Program-made: the position numbers and the translations under genes
From: Nicotiana tabacum
Lineage: Eukaryota; Streptophyta; Magnoliopsida; Solanales; Solanaceae
Length of the DNA stretch: 64,000 nucleotides
Assembly: GCF_000715075.1 (NCBI RefSeq)
Contig: NC_134097.1
Location: forward strand, 63,149,190-63,213,189
Direction of reading: 5' to 3'
The notes under the pieces: generated by a model
Told to the model about the DNA's origin: nothing
What the model saw: only the letters and a program-made list of their open reading frames with translations
Databases searched by the model: none
Shown: one piece after another, positions 57,187 to 64,000 of the stretch
Numbering within the stretch: the first letter of the stretch is position 1
Layout: the number at the start of each line of letters is the position of its first letter

Positions 57187-58511
57187 TTGACTCGTTCAGG
57201 GAGATTCTTTGCCCCAGAGGAGTTAAGAAAAGCTAAAGATAACCCAGTATTAGTGAAGAAAGCTGTAACTGAAGAAGAGGCAGAGGAATTCTTGAGAAAG
57301 ATGAAGATTCAAAACTATTCTATCGTGGAACAACTGAAAAAGACGCCTGCTCAGATTTCATTATTGACATTGTTAATCCACTCAGACGAGCATCGTCGAG
57401 CCTTAATGAAAATCCTGAATGAGTCTCATGTTCCCGATAAAATCTCAGCAAATCATCTGGAAAAGATAGCCAACAAAATCCTTGAAGTGAACAAAGTCAC
57501 TTTTTTTGATGAGGAATTGCCTGTAGAAGGTACTGAGCACAACAGAGCTCTTTACCTTACGGTCAAAATGTGAGGACTCAGTGGTTACCCAGGTATTGGT
57601 CGATAATGGTTCCAGTGCGAACATTTTCCCTCTCTTCACTCTGAGCAAGTTGAAAGTAGAAGATGTGAGGATTCATAAGAACATTATCTGTGTGTGGGGA
57701 TTTGATGGCGGAGGCAAAGATTCAGTTGGGGATATAGTGCTAGAGCTGACAATAGGGCCAGTTGAGTTCACAATGTTGTTCCAGGTGCTAGACATAGCTG
57801 TTTCCTACAATCTGCTGTTAGGTTGACCATGGATTTACGCAGTTAAAGCAGTCCCATCAACACTACACCAGATGGTCAAATTTGAATGGGATAGATAGGA
57901 AATAGTTGTGCATGGCGAAGATAATTTATGCGCTCATAGAAATGCCGTTGTGTCGTTCATTGAAATAGAAGATGATAAGGGGTCGAGGGTCTACCAGGTT
58001 TTTGACATGATGTTGGTCGAGAAAGTTCCAGAGGGGAAACACATTCCAAATCCGAAGATAACCGCCGCATCAGTCAGGGTGGCCTTTGAAATGTTGAAGA
58101 ATGGTTTGTACCAGACAAAGGTTTGGGTTCATCTCTACAGGGCATCATACAGCCGGTGTCCCTCCCTAAAAACTTGAGAACATTTGGCCTGGGATTCAAG
58201 CCCACAGCCGCAGACATAAAAAGAGCCAGGAAATTTAAACAAAGGTCATGGGTCCTTCCAAAGCCGGTCCCACATCTTACCAGATAATTTGTCAAGTCCG
58301 ATACCAAAAGTTGCCCAGTAACAACAATTCTCAATTCTGTGATTGATCCTGACAAGGAATTAATTGAAAAATTCGAGAAATTGTTCGACGATGTAAACAT
58401 GGTGGAAATTGGAGAAGGTTCTAGCAATGCGGAAGTGTAATTTGTCGGGCCAAAAACAAAGCTTAACAATTGGAAGGCTACTCCTCTCCCCACTCGGAAG
58501 GAGTTTTGGTA
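57187..58511 (+). pseudogene. Ogre linker and aspartic protease
   Basis: 57187-57573 encodes the linker (TRSGRFFAPEEL, QISLLTLLIHSDEHRRAL). A one-base insertion in an A run near 57565-57568 shifts the frame. 57581-57826 is the protease with the active-site motif LVDNGSSANIFPL. TGA at 57824-57826 (likely CGA, from LLLGRPW in relatives) and TAG at 57896-57898 (likely CAG) follow, then 57908-58177 and a further shifted part ending EFW and a stop at 58509-58511. Protease normally cuts the polyprotein into its parts. Confidence 0.83.
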
Positions 58512-58718
58512 GTTTATTTTGATTTTCCTTCAGTTTGTCTGGGTTATTCTAGGGTTGTAATCCAGATTGTTATCTTTCAGTCTATTTGAGTGTGCAAACC
58601 TTATTATCTTTATTCATTCAATGAAATGCAATATCCCTTTCTTCATCATTCCTGATGGTTTTCCTTTTTGTTTTTCTTTTATTTTCTGTACAATTCTTTT
58701 TACGCTGGTTCTAATGAC
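58512..58718 (+). other. Spacer between protease and RT, candidate intron
   Basis: About 200 bp, pyrimidine-rich and with no open frame. Ogre elements in legumes are reported to splice an intron between the protease and reverse-transcriptase regions. GT-containing donors (GGTAGTTT at 58508, GGGTTGTAAT near 58553) and AG acceptors (TCTTTCAG at 58580) exist, but no pair is clearly best. Confidence 0.4.
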
Positions 58719-59870
58719 ATGGTATGCATGAGGAATCCTCAGCCCAATCTTAAACCTCAATCTGATTTTGAAATAATAATTCAAGAAGTAGAGTGTGATG
58801 ACGAATCAGAATATGATGAGGATGAGGCTTTTGAAGAGATTAGTAAGGAATTAAATCACTTTGAAGGAAGAACCAAACCCAACCTGAATGATACAGAAGG
58901 CATCAATTTAGGGGACACAGATAATATTAGAGAGACTAAAATAAGCGTCCACCTTGAACCAAAGATCAGGGAAGAGATAATCAAAGCACTGATTGAATAC
59001 AAAGATATTTTTGCATGGTCATATGACGACATGCCAAGTTTGAGCACTGATTTGGCGGTCCACAAATTACCCACTGACTCGGCATTCCCTCCCGTCAAGC
59101 AAAAATTGAGAAAGTTCAAAACTGATATGAGTGTGAAGATTAAGGAAGAAATCACCAAGTAGTTGGACGCAAAGGTCATTCAGGTCACACGATATCCCAT
59201 TTGGTTAGCTAATGTGCCAGTACCAAAGAAGGACAGCAAGATCAGAGTATGCATTGATTACCGCAATCTCAACAAAGCAAGTCCAAAGGATAATTTCCCA
59301 CTACCCAATATCCACATTTTGATCGACAATTGCGCCAAACGTGAAATTGGATCTTTTGTGGATTGCTATGCAGAGTATCATCAGATTTTAATGGATGAAG
59401 AAGATGCGGAAAAGATGACATTCATCACGCCATGGGGAACTTATTGCTACCGAGTAATGCTATTTGGTTTGAAAAATGCTGGAGCAACTTACGTGAGGGC
59501 AATGACTACTGTGTTCCATGATATGATACATAAGGAGATTGAGGTTTACGTAGATGATGTAATCATAAAGTCGAAGCAGCAAGCCGACCACGTCGGAGAT
59601 TTGAGGAAATATTTCCAGAGGCTTCGCAGGTACAACCTCAAACTTAACCTTGCCAAGTGCGCATTTGGTGTTCCATCCGGAAAATTGTTGGGATTCACAG
59701 TTAGCTGTCGAGGCATTGAGTTGGACCCGTCAAAGATCAAAGCTATCCAAGAATTGCCGCCTCCGAAGAACAAGACTGAGGTGATGAGTCTGTTAGGGAG
59801 GTTGAACTACATCAGCAGGTTTATTGCTCAACTCACGACAACTTGTGAGCCTATTTTCAAGTTGCTGAAG
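58719..59870 (+). pseudogene. Ogre reverse transcriptase
   Basis: Starts MVCMRNPQPNLKPQ, an acidic N-terminal extension, then PSLSTDLAVHKLPTD and the RT core. TAG at 59160-59162 (likely CAG) interrupts it just before LDAKVIQVTRYPIWLANV. RT motifs: PKKDSKIRVCIDYRNLNKA, GSFVDCYAEYHQI (usual Gly in AGYHQI is Glu), FGLKNAGATYVRAM and the catalytic YVDD at 59547-59558. The Gly to Glu change is a G to A transition in a conserved position. It copies element RNA into DNA. Confidence 0.9.
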
Positions 59871-60869
59871 AAGGATGCTGCAGTCAAGTGGACTGATGAG
59901 TGTCAAGAAGCATTTGATAAGATAAAAGAATACTTGTCAAACCCACCTGTGCTGGTTCCACCAGAATCAGGGAGACCTTTGATTCTTTACTTGACAGTCC
60001 TGGAAAATTCATTTGGTTGTGTATTGGGTCAGCATGACATCACTGGTAGGAAGGAACATGCCATCTACTATCTTAGCAAGAAGTTCACGACTTATGAGGT
60101 TAAGTACACTCACCTGGAAAGGACATGTTGCGCACTAACTTGGGTGGCACAGAAATTGAAACATTATTTGTCATCCTACACTACTTACCTCATTTCGCGC
60201 TTGGATCTGTTGAAGTATATCTTTCAAAAGCCTATGCCCACAGGAAGACTTGCGAAGTGGCAGATTTTGCTCACGGAGTTTGACATCATCAATTTGACTC
60301 GGATCGCGATGAAAGCCCAAGCATTGGCCGATCATTTGGCCAAGAACCCGGTCGATGAAGAGTATGAGCCATTGAGTACTTATTTTCCCGATGAAGAGGT
60401 GATTCATATCGATGAACTGGAGCAGATTGAAAAACCAGGCTGGAAACTTTTCTTTGATGGGGCTGCCAACATGAAAGGAGTTGGAATATGGGTTGTGCTT
60501 ATTTCTGAAATAGGGCATCACTATCCTGTTACGACTCAACTTCGTTTCCATTATACCAACAATATGGCTGAGTACGAGACATGCATTTTGGGTTTAAGGC
60601 TAGCTGCAGACATGGATGTCCAGGAAGTCTTGGTCTTGGGAGGCTCGGATCTTCTGGTGCACCAGATTCAAGGAGAATGGGAAACACAGGATTTAAAGCT
60701 CATACCATACCGACAATGTTTGCATGGTCTTTGTCAACGGTTTCGATCAGTAGAGTTCAGGCATATTCCAAGGGTCCATAATGAGGCGGCCGATGCTTTG
60801 GCTACCTTGGCATCAATGTTGCACCATCCGGCCAAAGCTTATGTCGATCCTCTACATATTCAAGTCTGA
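59871..60869 (+). pseudogene. Ogre RNase H and second, archaeal-like RNase H
   Basis: The first RNase H (about 59940-60350) has the degenerate Tat form (LILYLTVLENSFGCVLGQHD, ALADHLAKNP). A second RNase H at about 60430-60860 shows LFFDGAANMKGVGIW, NMAEYETCILGLRLA and ADALATLASML. This dual arrangement is the published hallmark of Tat elements. In the second domain the motif that normally carries an Asp (GDSDLLV in relatives) reads GGSDLLV, so an active-site acid is lost. The frame closes with TGA at 60867-60869 (likely CGA). Confidence 0.88.
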
Positions 60870-62168
60870 GATCAGCATGCTTACTGTAACATGGTGGAAG
60901 AAGAACTTGATGGTGAACCGTAGTTTCATGATATCAGGGAGTACATCAGAATGAGGGTATATCCGGTGCAAGCCACGGGGGATCAAAAGAGAACAATTCG
61001 ACAGTTGGCAAGTGGATTTTTCTTCAGTGGAGTAGTTTTGTATAAAAGAACACCAGGCCTTGGATTGTTAAGATGCATAGATGCTAGACAAGCTACGATT
61101 GTCATGTCCGAAGTACATTCGGGAGTCTGCGGACCACATATGAGCGGATATGTGCTGGCGAAGAAAATTCTCCGAACAAGTTATTATTGGCTCACCATGG
61201 AGCGAGATTGTATCAGTTTTGTGCGCTAATGTCATCAATGCCAGATACACAGAGATTTGATTCATTCTCCACCATTGGAATTGCACACAATGTCAGCACC
61301 ATGGCCCTTCGTTGCTTAGGGCATGGATGTCATTGGACCAATTGAGCCAGCAACATCCAATGGGCACAGGTTCATTCTGGTAGCCATTGATTATTTCACC
61401 AAGTGGGTTGAGGATAAAACTTTCAAGTCGGTAACCAAGAAAGCAGTGGTTGATTTTGTTCACTCAAATATCATCTGTCGATTTGGAATCCCAAAGGTGA
61501 TCATCACGGATAATGGTGCTAATATTAATAGTAATTTGATGAAAGATATATGTCAACAGTTTAAGATTACACATCGCAATTCCACCTCATATTGTCCCAA
61601 GGCGAATGGAGCAGTCGAGGCAGCCAACAAAAATATAAAGAAGATACTTCAGAAAATGGTAGAAGGTTCTAGGCAATGGAATGAAAAATTACCATTTGCG
61701 TTGCTGGGTTATCGCACTACTGTCCGTACTTCAGTAGGTGCAACTCCTTATTTGTTGGTATATGGCACTAAAGCAGTGATACCTATGAAAGTTGAAATCT
61801 CGTCTCTTCGGATTGTCACTGAGGTTGAGATTGATGATGATGAGTGGGTTAAAACCCGTTTAGAGCAGTTGAGTTTGATTGATGAAAAAAGATTGGTAGC
61901 AGTGTGTCATGGCCAGTTATATCAAAGGAGAATGGCAAGAGCATACAACAAAAAGGTGCGTCCCCAGAAGTTTGAAGTGGGTCAGCAAGAGTTGTAATGT
62001 ATCCTTCCACATCTGGTTGAAGCAAAAGGCAAGTTCGCCCCGAATTGGCAAGGGCCATTCATTGTGACTAGAGTATTATCCAATGGTGCTTTATGTTTAA
62101 CAGATATTGAAGGAAAATGCATAGACATGGCTATCAATTCTGATGCAGTCAAGAGATATTATGTATGA
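60870..62168 (+). pseudogene. Ogre integrase
   Basis: The same frame as the reverse transcriptase, with stops at 60921-60923 (TAG, likely TGG), 61227-61229 (TAA), 61318-61320 (TAG, likely TGG) and 61995-61997 (TAA). The zinc-binding N-part is at about 61080-61245 (EVHSGVCGPHMSGY, CHQCQIHRD). The catalytic core MDVIGPIEPATSNGHRFILV, ITDNGANINSNL and ANGAVEAANKNIKKIL gives a D, D, E set. The C-terminus (FAPNWQGPFIVTRVLSNGAL) runs to a TGA at 62166-62168. Integrase inserts the DNA copy. Confidence 0.9.
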
Positions 62169-64000
62169 TTTCTTTGGTATAATTGTTGATTGTTTGTATT
62201 TGGCATTGTTTCGAAGATTGGAATGACGAAGGCAATTTGTTCTGCTATCTAAACACTTTACCCTTTGTTCCCCCTTTTGAGCCTTATTTTTTTTCATACC
62301 CCTCTTTTGGAATCAATAACGAAAAGAAAAGAAAAGAAGTGAAAAGAGAAAGTATAACAACAAGGAAATTCAGACGTGAACTACGTTTGACCTGATTCCT
62401 GTTAAAGATACGTAGGCAGCCTCACGGCTCGGTCATATCTTATCAAAATAAAAACCAAAAATCCCCAAGCAAGAAACTGGGGCAGAAGTTGTGATTGTGG
62501 TAAGAGATCAGATTCCAAAAGTTGTAATTTTGACCCATTTAAGTTGCTTTGAGCCTTTTTGATACCTTTTTCTTTCCAAACATATCCAAAGAGCCCACAT
62601 TGCCGTCCAAAGAAAGACCTCCCGATCTGTCTTCGAGAGATGCCAAGTCAATAAAGTAAAGAGGATTCATATCAGGGGCAACACTCCGGTTTAAGCAAGA
62701 GAAATAAAAAAATGAGAGAGTCTTATTGGTGAAAACCCTCGTGGGCACCATGAGACGACGAAAGCTGAGAGAAAGTAAAAATGAGAGAGTCTTATTAGTG
62801 AAAACCTTCATGGGTACCATGAGGCAACAAGGAATTGAGGAATGAACAAATGAGAGAGGTTTGTCGGTGAAAACCCTTCAGGGCACTGCAAGCCGAACAA
62901 GGTCTGTAAGCTGGCGGAAAGTAAACATCGGGTTGCGGAGATCTTGGAGCACAAAGTAAGACAATTGGAAAAGTGATTGGTTAAATAGACTGGGTTGATT
63001 AATCAAAAATGCATACCATGATTATTGGTTCCAGTTACTCCACTCAGATAAGTTTCTTTTTATCTCTCCAACAATTATCCAAATTTGGATTTTCTTCTTT
63101 ATTCTTAATTTTCAAAATCGTCGTATTTCATTGTTGTTAATTTTACTCCTCTAAATCTCTTTCAAAGGTTAGCCTTGTTTCAACAAATAAGAAGGAATTT
63201 CAAAGCTTATTACCAATTTCAAAATTGCACAAAGCAAAATACGGCTAGGACATGCCAGAGATAGTGTGATGAAAAGTGGGACATAGAGTGTAGGCAAAAG
63301 TTAAATCGGTGAAATGGTTCAGTAATGTCGCGGGAGATGCAGAGGTCAGAAATGAAAAACAATGGTTGGGGTGTATAGCACTCAGATCATCTAGGGTCTT
63401 GGGGTTACGGATAAATAAGAAGGTCAAACAATTCTCGACCGGCTCAAGGCATCCAGTCAAAGCAAAGCATGGCAAAGGAAGAACCACCTTCAGCAAGAAT
63501 GCCACAACTAACCACCACGTTTTAAACTAACAAGATTTTTCTTTGATTTGAAACAGGGGCAAAAATTTCATTTGTTTTGGAGAAATCCTACGTGAAGAAA
63601 GAGCAAGTACCAAGCAGGTTTGATCGCAAAGTTCTCAGGACCCTCATGGAAAATGGGACTTAGTTTAAAATTCAAAATAATCATGAGTAGCAGAATCTAG
63701 CATAAATGTACCCCAAAGGAATATAAGCGGAACTTCGAAGATTGCATGCTTGAGGTAGGATTCACTAGAAATTTTTAGGACCCTCATGAATAATGGGACC
63801 TAGCTTTAAGAATTTCATTAGATAACAAGATTTAGCGTAAGTTCTACTGTAAGGGAGTATAATTTAGCCCTAAAAATGTCACCCTTAATATAAAACTTGA
63901 TTTTGATTTTCAGGACCCTCCTGGATAATGAGATGAGTTTTAAGTCTGTCTTAGATAACAAAATTCAGCAGAAGTCATACCTTTAGAAGATATAATGTAG
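62169..64000 (+). repeat. Ogre 3' region with tandem repeats
   Basis: Non-coding. Around 62710-62890 three units of about 76 bp share GAGAGAGTCTTATTGGTGAA and AACCCTCGTGGGCACCATGA. Around 63637-63940 three longer units (about 130 bp) share AGGACCCTCATGGAAAATGG and AACAAGATTTAGC text. Between them is the GATACGTAGGCAGCCTCACG motif at 62408-62427. Such 3' arrays precede the 3' LTR in Ogre elements; the LTR itself is beyond the window. Confidence 0.75.

Larger units (their letters stand above)
48863..64000 (+). mobile_element. Ogre (Ty3/gypsy, Tat lineage) element, 5' part
   Basis: At least 15.1 kb and running off the right edge: 5' LTR 48863-51289, primer-binding site 51294, ORF1 52410-54470, gag 54984 to about 57120, protease about 57580-58000, spacer, reverse transcriptase, RNase H, second RNase H and integrase to 62168, then a repeat-rich 3' region. 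Large size, an extra ORF upstream of gag and two RNase H domains define Ogre/Tat elements. More than a dozen stops and several frameshifts show that it is inactive. The 3' LTR is not in the window, so the insertion cannot be dated. Confidence 0.9.

Overview
The window is plant nuclear DNA made almost entirely of nested transposable elements. The RTE-type LINE tail, the Ogre/Tat and Tekay retrotransposons and a CAGGGGCGGA-ended hAT MITE point to a nightshade (Solanaceae). Nicotiana is my best guess, from memory of repeat families only. There is no bacterial gene, CRISPR array, rRNA gene or tRNA gene. tRNA-like matches are retrotransposon primer-binding sites.

Layout. 1-3262: decayed repeat with a 29-bp minisatellite, apparently the inside of an old minus-strand LTR element whose primer-binding site is at 3241-3260. 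Its LTR starts at 3263, is split by a young complete Tekay-type chromovirus (3302-13899, minus strand, 5-bp duplication CTATC), and resumes at 13905 with a tandemly duplicated promoter block (to about 15768). 16261-18480: leader, primer-binding site and LTR of another chromovirus, then unrecognised sequence. 18497-19018: a 281-bp tandem duplication. 19968-23327: a non-autonomous Helitron on the minus strand. 23689-23720: the 3' end of a second Helitron.

23746-32919 is the centrepiece: a 9.2-kb Mutator-like element (MULE-1) with about 250-bp terminal inverted repeats. It carries (i) a six-exon plant-mobile-domain (PMD, MAIN/MAIL1-like) gene read rightward, (ii) a two-exon MuDR-type transposase gene read leftward and (iii) between them, on the minus strand, a GRF-zinc-finger/coiled-coil gene. 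Two genes converging from the termini recall maize MuDR, with a PMD protein in the helper position. All three genes carry a few breaks. 34740-40016 is a related element (MULE-2) with a 10-bp target duplication and long fold-back arms. It has no transposase but holds two PMD copies in opposite orientation, and an RTE LINE has inserted into its left arm. Between the MULEs is a possible short host gene (33066-33661). A 245-bp hAT MITE with a perfect 8-bp duplication lies at 40150-40394.

42031-44163 resembles an LTR fragment. 44166-47930 is a decayed minus-strand L1 LINE with endonuclease, reverse transcriptase and RNase H. 48413-48862 is a chromovirus primer-binding site and LTR fragment. From 48863 to the window end is the 5' part of an Ogre (Tat) element: LTR, primer-binding site, ORF1, gag, protease, reverse transcriptase, two RNase H domains, integrase and a repeat-rich 3' region, with many stops and frameshifts.

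Two themes recur. PMD-like proteins appear in two unrelated transposon classes (MULE-1/2 and the Ogre ORF1). Most of the nonsense codons look like CAG to TAG, CGA to TGA or TGG to TAG changes, the signature of deaminated methylated cytosines in silenced transposons.
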